Positions 7,541 to 18,805 of a DNA stretch of 45,548 bases are shown one piece after another. The translations under genes and the position numbers were made by a program. The notes under the pieces are model-generated. The model was not told the DNA's origin. It saw only the letters and a program-made list of their open reading frames with translations, and made no database searches. The stretch covers positions 1 to 45,548 of the forward strand of contig CAYLHS010000007.1 of NCBI GenBank assembly GCA_964383535.1, in the 5' to 3' direction. Every line of letters starts with the position of its first letter. Position 1 is the stretch's first letter. Origin of the DNA: CAYLHS01 sp964383535 (GTDB lineage Bacteria > Actinomycetota > Acidimicrobiia > Spongiisociales > UBA4744).

Positions 7541-7798
7541 ATGCAGCTCGATGAGCAATCACGGAATGCGGTGCTCCCACGACTACGCCGCATCGAAGGT
7601 CAGGTCTCAGGCATCATTCGCATGATCGAAGATGGGCGCGAGTGCACGGACATCGTCACGCAGGTGGCAGCAGCTTCGAAGGCGCTCGACAAGGTCGGCT
7701 TCAAACTGCTCGCAGCCAACTTGACGCGGTGCATCGTCGACGACCAGCACTTCGAGGATACGGCAGCGCTCGAGAAGCTCTTCATGACCCTTGCCTAG
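7541..7798 (+). CDS. CsoR-family repressor with a C-N-C ligand pattern (possible CstR-type)
   Basis: This 85-residue all-helical DUF156 regulator has the family start LPRLRRIEGQVSGIIRMIEDG. The residues that bind Cu(I) in M. tuberculosis CsoR are Cys36, His61 and Cys65; here the matching positions are Cys35, Asn60 and Cys64 (RECTD and AANLTRC). Both thiols remain but the His is gone. From memory, that pattern fits persulfide-sensing CstR better than copper-sensing CsoR. No copper ATPase, chaperone or sulfurtransferase gene adjoins it; the next gene encodes pyruvate:ferredoxin oxidoreductase, an oxygen-labile Fe-S enzyme. The upstream palindrome suggests autorepression. Family assignment is firm; the inducer is inferred. 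Confidence 0.88.
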   Translation: MQLDEQSRNAVLPRLRRIEGQVSGIIRMIEDGRECTDIVTQVAAASKALDKVGFKLLAANLTRCIVDDQHFEDTAALEKLFMTLA

Positions 7799-7854
7799 CG
7801 GTGAAGACGCAGCGGAGCGAGGGCATATCGAACGATTCGACCCGACCGCTATCC

Positions 7855-7883
7855 TTGCCTCGACTCGACCGGACCGGTATGGG
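7855..7883 (+). promoter_or_regulatory. Weak promoter candidate for the oxidoreductase gene
   Basis: TTGCCT (7855-7860), a 17-bp spacer and TATGGG (7878-7883) give an acceptable -35 but a poor -10. It would start transcription near 7890, about 25 bp before the GTG start, leaving room for the GAGGAGG ribosome site. Offered as a candidate only. Confidence 0.3.
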
Positions 7884-7917
7884 GTCGAGAGAACTGCACC
7901 AATGAGGAGGCCGAGAA

Positions 7918-11489
<3,572 letters not shown>

Positions 11490-11493
<4 letters not shown>

Positions 11494-12500
11494 GCGTCGA
11501 TCTGACCACTACCTATCTCGGTCTGAAGCTCGCACATCCAATCGTTCCGTCTGCATCTCCTATTACGGGGAAGCTCGACGTCCTGGAGCGCCTTCAGGAT
11601 GCCGGTGCGCCGGCCGTCGTACTCCCTTCGCTGTTCGAGGAGCAGATCACGCACGACGAAGAAGAGATGCAGCGCCTCGCCGAGTTCGCGGCCGACAGCT
11701 TCGCCGAAGCAACGTTCGGCTACTTCCCCGAGATGCAGGACTACAACACCGGTCCCAGCAGCTACCTGAAGCTGGTTGAAGGTGCCAAGACAACACTCGA
11801 TATCCCCGTCATCGCGAGCCTCAACGGCTCGTCTGTGGCAGGCTGGATCGACTACGCCAAGCGCATCCAGAACGCTGGTGCCGACGCGCTTGAGCTGAAC
11901 GTGTACTACGTGCCCGCGAATCCACAGGAGTCGGGAGCCGAAGTCGAGGAACGCTATCTGGATCTCGTGAGTGCATGCAGAGAGTCGATCACCATTCCCA
12001 TGGCGGTCAAGATCGGACCGTACTTCAGCTCGGTGATCAACATGGTGAACAGGATCGTCGCCGCCGGCGCAAACGGTGTGGTGCTCTTCAATCGCTATTT
12101 GATGCCCGACATCGACCTCGACACTCTCGAGATCACCCCGGCGCTGAAACTGTCCGACCCGTCCGAGCTTCGCCTTCCGCTGCGGTGGATCGCGCTCATT
12201 CGCGGGAAGGTGCCGACGTCCATCGCCCTGACGAGCGGTGTCCACGCTGCAACGGACGCGATCAAGGCCGTGCTCGCCGGTGCGGATGCGGCCATGACCA
12301 CATCGGCGCTGCTCAGGCACGGACCGGAGTACCTGACGACGATCATCGAAGGGTTCCGCGCCTGGCTCGAGGAGAACGAGTACACGTCGGTTGAGCAGGC
12401 GAAAGGCTCACTCAGTGAGGAGGCTGCACCGAACCCGGAGGCATTCTCCAGAGCCAACTACATGAAGGCGCTGGTTTCCTACACCGGAACTCCTATCTAG
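11490..12500 (+). CDS. Dihydroorotate dehydrogenase-like flavoprotein lacking the catalytic Cys
   Basis: This 336-residue TIM-barrel protein belongs to the dihydroorotate dehydrogenase superfamily and starts at an ATG that overlaps the nifJ stop. It keeps the FMN-side features IPMAVKIGPY (with the conserved Lys) and a C-terminal phosphate loop TSGVHAATDAIKAVLAGADA. The loop that carries the catalytic base in class 1A enzymes (ELNLSCPN) reads ELNVYYVPA here, placing Tyr140 where Cys belongs. A true PyrD role is therefore doubtful. Proteins of this subfamily are, in my recollection, often encoded beside pyruvate:ferredoxin oxidoreductase, which points to a redox partner or another flavin-dependent step linked to it. 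The real substrate is unknown. The terminal 30 residues are acidic and Ala-rich. Confidence 0.88.
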
Positions 12501-12601
12501 TGCTCTGTCCAGCAACCCGTAGGTGCTTCGAGGACGAGGATGCAGCAAGCGGTGTCATCTGGCCGGCCTGAACGCGGCGAACGTTGGTGGTCCGAGCACT
12601 A
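12498..12601. mobile_element. Possible MITE-like inverted-repeat element with TA flanks
   Basis: A 9-bp perfect inverted repeat, CTAGTGCTC (12497-12505) and GAGCACTAG (12594-12602), bounds a 100-bp segment flanked by TA on both sides. TA target duplications are typical of IS630/Tc1-type elements. There is no coding capacity and only one copy is visible here. The left end includes the stop codon of the upstream gene. A chance repeat or a terminator-like structure is equally possible. Confidence 0.3.
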
Positions 12602-12672
12602 GCGGCGCAGCTCCGATCGCTACACGACGTACGAGTACTCATCTTGGGCCCCGCTCGGCCCTTCCGGCCGGT

Positions 12673-15402
12673 TCACTTGACCGGGTTCGTCAGGCCGGGT
12701 AGGTCGATCAGCTCCGGTGTCCACCCGGACTCGACCGGTCTCACGCGGATCCTCGCGTCGACCAGCGCGACCCCGTCACCGGGTGCGAGCACTTTGACCG
12801 GGTTCAGATCCATCTCTGAGATCTCCGGAACCGCCTCGGCGAGGGCTGAGACCCTGAGGATCACCTGCTCGAGGGCTGGAACGTCCACCGGAGGCGTCGA
12901 CCGATACCCGTCGAGCAGCTTCGCCGATTTGATCGATCGGACCATCTCCGTGGCTTCGAGATCGGTGACGGGGTTGAGGCGAAACGCGACGTCACCGACG
13001 AGCTCCACCAGAACGCCGCCCATGCCGAACACGATGAGTGGACCAAACGCCGGATCTTCAGTCATGCCGACCAGTACCTCGAGACCACCTTCGATCATCT
13101 CTTGCACCATGACGCCGGTCGCGTCGTCAGAGAGACTCATGAGGTGCTTGTAGGTGTCGCGAACCGCCTTGTCGCCCTCCACTCCAAGCGTCACACCCCC
13201 GATGTCGGACTTGTGGACGGTGGACGGCGAGATCAGCTTCATGGCAACCGGGCCGTTCAGCCCTTTGGCGAACTCGACGGCTGCCGACGCGTCGGACACC
13301 GTCGCCGACGCGGGGAGACACAAACCAAACGCACAGAGAACCTCCCCTACCTCATCGGGGTTCAGCCAGCCACCAGTGTCGCCGAGGCGTTCGAGGGCCT
13401 TCTGGGCAACCTCTCTCGCGACCTCGGGTTCGACATCTTCGAAGACCGGCACGGTCCCTTCCGGTTTGGCGAGCCACTCGCCGTGCCGGACCACCCTGGA
13501 GAGAGCGACGGCGGCCGCTTCGGGAAAGCGGTAGCTCGGTATCTTGACCCGGTCGTCCGAAAGCAGCTCGGCCGCGTTTCCCGCGGACATGAACACCGAG
13601 AGGAGCGTCTTGTCGCCCTCGTACTCTGCCGCCGTGTCTCTGATGACTTCGGCGATGACCCGCTCGGCGCCGGGTGTCGTTGGGATGTAGCTCACGATGA
13701 GCGCGTCGATCTCATCGGAGGCGAGCATGGTCTCGATCTCATGCCGGTACTCGCCGGGACCCGCGGACGCGATCATGTCCACGGGGTTCCGCGTCGATGC
13801 CTCGGCCGAGAGTCCTTCTCCGAGTTTCGCCCTGAGAGCTGCCGAGAACTCCGGCACTTCCAGGCCGTGCGATTCGAGGGCGTCGGCGGCGAGAATACCG
13901 GGTCCCCCGGCGTTGGTCAGCACTCCGACTCGGGTGCCCTTCGGGATCGGCTGGCTCGCGAGGAGCACGGCGACATCGAACAGCTCTTCCAGGGTCGCAG
14001 TCCGGATGACGCCTGCCTGATGGAACAGCGCGTCGACAGCGACATCGACCGACGCGAGCGCGCCGGTGTGGCTGCTCGCAGCCCTGGTACCGGCCTTCGT
14101 CCGCCCCGACTTCACCGCGACGATCGGCTTCTTGCGAGCGATACGCCTGGCGAGCCGCCCAAATCGACGAGGGTTGCCAAACGATTCGAGATACAGGACG
14201 ATGACGTCTGTGTTGGGATCCCCCTCCCAGTACAGAAGCAGGTCGTTTCCGCTGATGTCCGCCTTGTTGCCGACCGACACGAACGACGAGATGCCGATCG
14301 CGTTTCGATTGGCGTAGTCGAGGATCGCAATGCCCAGAGCACCGGACTGGCTCGACATCGCGACGTTGCCCGGCGGTGGGAAGAACGGGGAGAACTGTCC
14401 ATCCACGACGACTCTCGGGTCGGTGTTGAGTACGCCCATGCAGTTCGGCCCGACCATTCGCATTCCTGCGGCCCTGACCGTCTCGACGAGTTCCCGTTCG
14501 AGGGCGACGCCGTCCTTGCCCACCTCCGAGAAACCGGCGGAGATCACGACAACGCCCTTCACGCCCTTCGCGGCGCAGTCCTTCACCGCTGGAATGACCA
14601 GCGGAGCCGGCACCACGATGAAGGCCAGATCCACCGGGTCGGGGATCTCGGAGACCGTCTTGTAGGCTCGGACCGAATGCACATAGGTCGCTGCTGGGTT
14701 GACCGGGTAGATGGGGCCGGAGAAACGGCCGTGAATGAGGTTGTGGAACAGGCGGCCACCGATCGACTCGGCATTGCGGCTCGCACCGACAACTGCGATC
14801 GACCGGGGGTAGAAGATCGGACTCATGGATGCGGCGATAGCTCGACGTTCGCGTTCTTGCTCCGCTGCTCGGGTCCCCTCCGACTGCGCGACGGGAAACG
14901 CGACGCTGTACACGCCCTCTTCCATGGTCCGGTCGATCTTGTAGCCGGAGTGCCGGAACATACGGATCATCTGCACGTTGTCGGGCAGCACGAGTGCCTT
15001 GAACCCCTGGATGCCGTGGGTGCGAGCGTACGCTGTCATGAGCTGCAATAGCTGCGTCCCGATCCCCCGGTTCTGGTGCGCGTCCACCACGGCGAACGCG
15101 ACCTCGGCCTGGTCCGGCTCGCTTTGGTCCCGATCGTAACGGCCGACGCCGACCATCTTGCCCTCGAGAAGAACGGCGAACGCCATCCGGCTCTCGTAGT
15201 CGACGTTCGTGAAGTAGTCCAGTTCTGTGGGAGAAAGGTCGTCCTTCTCCTGAAAGAAGCGGAAGTATCGGGACCGCTGCCCCATACCCTGAAACAACTC
15301 GTAGAGGCGTTCCCGATCGTCCGGAACGATCGGTCTGATGCGAACCACACCGCCGTCTCTCAGGACGGCGTCGACAGCAAATTCGGCGGGATATTCGGAC
15401 AT
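12673..15402 (-). CDS. GNAT acetyltransferase / ADP-forming acyl-CoA synthetase fusion (Pat-like)
   Basis: This 909-residue fusion starts with a GNAT domain (about 18-165, acetyl-CoA loop QNRGIGTQLL at 110-119). It continues with a CoA-binding domain (PRSIAVVGASRN near 199), a ligase domain with GPNCMGVLNT and SQSGALG, and a C-terminal ATP-grasp subunit (from about 680). His445 in AASSHTGALA matches the phospho-His of ADP-forming acyl-CoA synthetases. Salmonella Pat has the opposite domain order and, as I recall, lacks that His. The present protein could therefore be an active synthetase, a protein lysine acyltransferase, or both. The ATG complementary to 15400-15402 follows GGAGGGTAC; an upstream in-frame extension is not supported. 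Acetyl-CoA and acetoacetyl-CoA genes nearby make control of acyl-CoA metabolism plausible. Confidence 0.9.
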   Translation of the reverse strand: MSEYPAEFAVDAVLRDGGVVRIRPIVPDDRERLYELFQGMGQRSRYFRFFQEKDDLSPTELDYFTNVDYESRMAFAVLLEGKMVGVGRYDRDQSEPDQAEVAFAVVDAHQNRGIGTQLLQLMTAYARTHGIQGFKALVLPDNVQMIRMFRHSGYKIDRTMEEGVYSVAFPVAQSEGTRAAEQERERRAIAASMSPIFYPRSIAVVGASRNAESIGGRLFHNLIHGRFSGPIYPVNPAATYVHSVRAYKTVSEIPDPVDLAFIVVPAPLVIPAVKDCAAKGVKGVVVISAGFSEVGKDGVALERELVETVRAAGMRMVGPNCMGVLNTDPRVVVDGQFSPFFPPPGNVAMSSQSGALGIAILDYANRNAIGISSFVSVGNKADISGNDLLLYWEGDPNTDVIVLYLESFGNPRRFGRLARRIARKKPIVAVKSGRTKAGTRAASSHTGALASVDVAVDALFHQAGVIRTATLEELFDVAVLLASQPIPKGTRVGVLTNAGGPGILAADALESHGLEVPEFSAALRAKLGEGLSAEASTRNPVDMIASAGPGEYRHEIETMLASDEIDALIVSYIPTTPGAERVIAEVIRDTAAEYEGDKTLLSVFMSAGNAAELLSDDRVKIPSYRFPEAAAVALSRVVRHGEWLAKPEGTVPVFEDVEPEVAREVAQKALERLGDTGGWLNPDEVGEVLCAFGLCLPASATVSDASAAVEFAKGLNGPVAMKLISPSTVHKSDIGGVTLGVEGDKAVRDTYKHLMSLSDDATGVMVQEMIEGGLEVLVGMTEDPAFGPLIVFGMGGVLVELVGDVAFRLNPVTDLEATEMVRSIKSAKLLDGYRSTPPVDVPALEQVILRVSALAEAVPEISEMDLNPVKVLAPGDGVALVDARIRVRPVESGWTPELIDLPGLTNPVK

Positions 15403-15473
15403 GTACCCTCCTTGCACCCCCGATTCTGCCACGATCTCGAGTCCCCCGAATCCATCGACGGTATCGTGCCGGC

Positions 15474-16586
15474 GTGAGCGTTGTCGCATTCCCCTTTACC
15501 GACGAGCCGCCGCCAGTGATCGTGGGCAATGTCGTCTCGGCGGCAACCCATCCGAGGGTCGATCAGGTTCTGTGCGTCGGGAAGGCTCAGAACGCGACCT
15601 TCGCCGCGGTGGAAGAGGCTGCAGTCCCCGGCGTTGAGGTCGTGGTGCAGCAGAGGCTCGGATCCAAGCGTTCCGGCAAGGGTGATGCCATGAACACGGC
15701 GCTTGCCCACTTCCTGGAGCACACGGACGCAGATCGTCTCCACTTCTACGACGCCGACATCGCCAACTTCGATTCCACCTGGATCGACCGTGCCGAGGCG
15801 GCCGCGGACACGGGGGTCGATGTCGTCCGGCACTCGTTCCCAAGGGCATCGACCGACGCCATGATCACCTGGATGGTCACCCGCCTCGGGTTCGCCGCGT
15901 TGTGGCCCGACACGGAACTGCCCAAGATCGGACAGCCACTGGGAGGAGAACTGCTGCTCACGAGATCATCGGCCAGAACACTCGCGGCCGACCATCGGGT
16001 GATCGACCGAAGCGATTGGGGAATCGACACGCTGTACACGTTCGCCACCGTCCAAGCCGGGCTGAGTCTTCACGAGACCTTCATCGCCGAGGGCAAACAA
16101 CACCGGCTGTACGGGAGCCTTCGCGAACTGTCCACGATGGTCAACGAGTGCTTCGGGTCAATCCAGTCGCTCGCTGGGGAATCTGTTCCTGCGGGAACGC
16201 CTCACAAGGCGACTCCCCCGACCTCGACGGCCGGCGGGGTGGCGACGGCGGTCGGGTACTCGGTCAACGACACGATCGGACTCCTTCGGCTCGGCTGGAC
16301 CGATCGCCAGATGGACCTCCTCGCGGCGTTCCCTTCCGAGGTCCGGTCGGGAATGCGCATGCTCAGGGACTACCCGTCGGTCGGCTTCATGGACGAGGAC
16401 GCGTGGTACGACACCTACCTCCGGCTCCTCACCCACTACGACGCCAACGATCATGATTGGCATGAGTTGCTGTTCCGACTCTGGACCGTTCGGGTGCTCA
16501 ACTACACGTTCACTGAGGCTCTCCGAGGGCACGCTGCGGCCACCGCGTACCTCGAGGGGATGATCGAGCGTGCCAGGAGAACGTAG
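15474..16586 (+). CDS. mgs: Mannosylglycerate synthase (GT78 family)
   Basis: This 370-residue cytosolic glycosyltransferase closely follows the Rhodothermus marinus mannosylglycerate synthase as I remember it, which transfers mannose from GDP-mannose to D-glycerate in one step. Shared blocks run the length of the protein: VVAFPF at the start, GKGDAMNTAL (69-77), the metal-binding HFYDADI with DAD at 93-95, RASTDAMITWM, QPLGGELL, SDWGIDTLYTF (180-190), His210 in KQHRLYG, and LWTVRVLNYT near the end. The GTG at 15474 is the only sensible start. The product, mannosylglycerate, is a compatible solute against heat or salt. A strong hairpin overlaps the stop codon. Other glyceryl or lactate acceptors are possible for the family, so substrate certainty is a little lower than family certainty. 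Confidence 0.88.
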   Translation: MSVVAFPFTDEPPPVIVGNVVSAATHPRVDQVLCVGKAQNATFAAVEEAAVPGVEVVVQQRLGSKRSGKGDAMNTALAHFLEHTDADRLHFYDADIANFDSTWIDRAEAAADTGVDVVRHSFPRASTDAMITWMVTRLGFAALWPDTELPKIGQPLGGELLLTRSSARTLAADHRVIDRSDWGIDTLYTFATVQAGLSLHETFIAEGKQHRLYGSLRELSTMVNECFGSIQSLAGESVPAGTPHKATPPTSTAGGVATAVGYSVNDTIGLLRLGWTDRQMDLLAAFPSEVRSGMRMLRDYPSVGFMDEDAWYDTYLRLLTHYDANDHDWHELLFRLWTVRVLNYTFTEALRGHAAATAYLEGMIERARRT

Positions 16587-16604
16587 ACGCTCTCCTGGCA
16601 CGCT
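16567..16604 (+). terminator. Hairpin at the end of the mannosylglycerate synthase gene
   Basis: AGCGTGCCAGGAGA (16567-16580) pairs perfectly with 16591-16604 around a 10-nt loop that contains the stop codon. No T-run follows, as is common for hairpin-only terminators in high-GC actinobacteria. It could also protect the transcript 3' end. Confidence 0.65.
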
Positions 16605-16611
16605 GCACCTG

Positions 16612-16734
16612 GTATTTCGTACGCGGCCTGGTTCGTGTAGCCGCCCAGCGGGACGAGCCGTACTGCGACCCGAACTGAAGGCGTCCGACCACTGCCCACC
16701 GGGATACGAGGTACGAGGTACGAGGTACGGAATC
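16612..16734. repeat. Heptad-bounded intergenic repeat element, copy 2
   Basis: The left end carries TATTTCGTACGCGGCC and the right end four tandem heptads of the type (ATACGAG, GTACGAG, GTACGAG, GTACGGA) at 16704-16731. The outward-facing arrangement, total size (about 123 bp) and part of the interior match the locus at 7351-7475. It lies between the mannosylglycerate synthase terminator and the acetoacetyl-CoA synthetase start and shows no coding sign. Confidence 0.6.
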
Positions 16735-16757
16735 CCGGAGGGAGCCCCTCCGGTACC

Positions 16758-18680
16758 ATGCCAACCATGGACGACGTCGTGTGGACCCCATCCGACCCCG
16801 AGTCCACCCTGCTGTACCAATTCAAGTCACAATTGGCGACGCGTCCGGCCTCGTACGACGAACTCTGGCACTGGTCGATCGACCATCGCTCCGAGTTCTG
16901 GCAATCCGTCTGGCAGTTCACCGGCGTAGTCGCATCTCAGTTGGCGTCGACCGCGATCGGTGTCGAGGCGATGCCCGGAACCGAGTGGTTTCCCGGCGCG
17001 CGCCTCAACTACGCAGAGAACCTCCTGCGGAGGCGCGACGACGGCGTTGCCGTCATCGCCGCAGGTGAAGGACGCCCCTTCGAGCGAATCACCTGGGCCG
17101 AACTCGCCCGACGGGTAGCCCGGGTGCAGACCGGTCTCGAAGCCTTGGGTGTCGAGACAGGAGACAGAGTCGCGGCACTGATCCCGAATTCGTCGTTCGC
17201 TGTCATCGGGATGCTCGCGACAGCCGCCATCGGAGCGATCTGGTCGTCGTGCTCTCCAGATTTCGGTCCGCTCGGAGTCATCGATCGGTTTGGCCAGATC
17301 CAGCCGAAGGTGCTGATCGCCGCTGACGGGTACCGCTACAATGGGCGAACGCACATCCTCGAGGACACGGTCAGAGCGGTGATCGGTGAGCTCCCCGACC
17401 TCCGGAGCCTCGTCCTCGTCGACTTCGTTGGCGTCCCATGGAATCTCGATGGTGTTCCGACGACGTCATGGGCCGACCTCGAGGCCGGCTCGGCAACAGA
17501 ACCCCGATTCGAGCAACTCCCCTTCGACCATCCTCTGTTCATCCTGTATTCCTCCGGTACCACGGGGCCCCCGAAGAGCATCGTGCACGGTTCCGGTGGA
17601 ACACTCCTGAAACACCTCTCCGAACACCAACTCCACTCTGACGTCCGTCCGGGAGACGTCGTCTTCTGGTTCAGTACATGTGGGTGGATGATGTGGAACT
17701 GGCTCGTCAGCGCGCTCGCGTCTCGAGCGACAATCGTCGTCTACGACGGAAGCCCAGCTCATCCGGACCTCGGTGTGCTCTGGCGTCTTGCCGACGAGGC
17801 GGACATCACGCACTTCGGAACGAGCCCGAAGTTCCTGTCCGCGAATGCGAATGCCGGATTCATTCCCGCCCGACGTGCCGAGTTGTCGGCGATGCGCTGG
17901 ATTGGTTCGACAGGCATGCCCCTCAACCCGGAGCAGTTCGACTGGGTGTACGAGAACGTCAAGGAGGACATCCAGCTCGCGTCGATCTCCGGCGGCACCG
18001 ACATCATCGGCTGTTTCGCGCTGGGGGTCCCGACCCTGCCGGTTCGCCGTGGACAGCTTCAGGCCCGGGCGCTCGGCATGGCAGTGGAGTCGTGGGATGA
18101 TGATGGCGTCGCGCACGTCGGCCAGAAGGGCGAGCTGGTCTGCACCATGCCGTTCCCGTCGATGCCGGTGTCGTTCTGGAACGACCCGACCGGCGAACGG
18201 TACCGGAGTGCCTACTTCGAGCAGTTCCCCGGCGTATGGACGCACGGCGACTTCATCGAGATCCGACCCGAAGGCGGTGTCATCATCTACGGGCGTTCGG
18301 ACACCACCCTCAACCCGTCCGGTGTGCGGATTGGGACAGCGGAGATCTACCGCGCGATAGAGACGATGCCGGAGATCGACGACTCGATCGTGGTTGGGCA
18401 CCAGACCGCCGACAACGTTGAGGTCGTTCTCTGCGTGAAGCTCGCAGAAGGGCATCGACTCGACGATATCCTCAGGGACGCCATCGCACGCCGGATCCGA
18501 TCCGAGACGTCCCCTCGCCACGTTCCTCGCCACATCTACCAGGTCGATGCCATCCCCTACACGTTGAGCGGCAAGAAGGTGGAGAAAGCAGTCCAGATGT
18601 CACTTGCGGGCAAGCCGGTGCTCAATGCCGACGCGCTGATCAACCCGGAGTCGTTGGAGCAGTACCGACATCTGCTGTAG
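16758..18680 (+). CDS. aacS: Acetoacetyl-CoA synthetase
   Basis: This 640-residue AMP-forming acyl-CoA synthetase activates acetoacetate to acetoacetyl-CoA in the cytosol. The adenylate-forming core motif is YSSGTTGPPKSIVHG (near 257), followed by FGTSPKFL, SISGGTDI, the hinge region WTHGDFIEI and GRSDTTLNPSGVRIG. The catalytic Lys of the C-terminal domain is in LSGKKVEKAV (near 608). The N-terminal ACAS_N region NYAENLLRRRDD, the length, and the GTDIIGCFALGVPTLPV segment fit AacS better than acetyl-CoA synthetase. The ATG at 16758 is used; a second in-frame ATG is nine bases later. The role may be recovery of acetoacetate from polyhydroxybutyrate or ketone metabolism. It stands alone behind a repeat element and converges on the HATPase gene. 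Confidence 0.94.
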   Translation: MPTMDDVVWTPSDPESTLLYQFKSQLATRPASYDELWHWSIDHRSEFWQSVWQFTGVVASQLASTAIGVEAMPGTEWFPGARLNYAENLLRRRDDGVAVIAAGEGRPFERITWAELARRVARVQTGLEALGVETGDRVAALIPNSSFAVIGMLATAAIGAIWSSCSPDFGPLGVIDRFGQIQPKVLIAADGYRYNGRTHILEDTVRAVIGELPDLRSLVLVDFVGVPWNLDGVPTTSWADLEAGSATEPRFEQLPFDHPLFILYSSGTTGPPKSIVHGSGGTLLKHLSEHQLHSDVRPGDVVFWFSTCGWMMWNWLVSALASRATIVVYDGSPAHPDLGVLWRLADEADITHFGTSPKFLSANANAGFIPARRAELSAMRWIGSTGMPLNPEQFDWVYENVKEDIQLASISGGTDIIGCFALGVPTLPVRRGQLQARALGMAVESWDDDGVAHVGQKGELVCTMPFPSMPVSFWNDPTGERYRSAYFEQFPGVWTHGDFIEIRPEGGVIIYGRSDTTLNPSGVRIGTAEIYRAIETMPEIDDSIVVGHQTADNVEVVLCVKLAEGHRLDDILRDAIARRIRSETSPRHVPRHIYQVDAIPYTLSGKKVEKAVQMSLAGKPVLNADALINPESLEQYRHLL

Positions 18681-18700
18681 AGCCTCGCTCCGCTCGGCGT

Positions 18701-18805
18701 ACTTCGTGGTTCGCACTTCGTGTCGTGTAGCAAGGTGAAGAAACGCGTTCGAGATGGACGCGTCGTGATGCTGTCAGCTGTCAGCTGTCAGCTGTCGGCT
18801 GTTCA
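18701..18805. repeat. Two families of 7-bp tandem repeats
   Basis: Positions 18701-18721 hold ACTTCGT-GGTTCGC-ACTTCGT. Positions 18771-18805 hold five consecutive heptads, CTGTCAG three times, then CTGTCGG and CTGTTCA. The second array enters the 3' end of the minus-strand HATPase gene, supplying its stop codon and about the last eight codons. It occupies the convergent space after aacS. Unit length is constant at seven while unit sequence drifts. Confidence 0.8.

Noticed and set aside
7541..7798. Copper-sensing CsoR call
   Set aside because: The Cu(I)-binding His is replaced by Asn and no copper transport gene is adjacent; kept at family level.
12656..12670. Terminator between the convergent genes at 12500-12672
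   Set aside because: Only a 5-bp stem with a 5-nt loop and no T-run; too weak to claim.
13102..15051. 649-codon plus-strand reading frame opposite the GNAT/acyl-CoA synthetase gene
   Set aside because: Antisense shadow with no recognisable domain; the minus-strand product is well supported.
18701..18805. CRISPR array
   Set aside because: Units are 7 bp and contiguous, with no unique spacers and no cas genes in the window.
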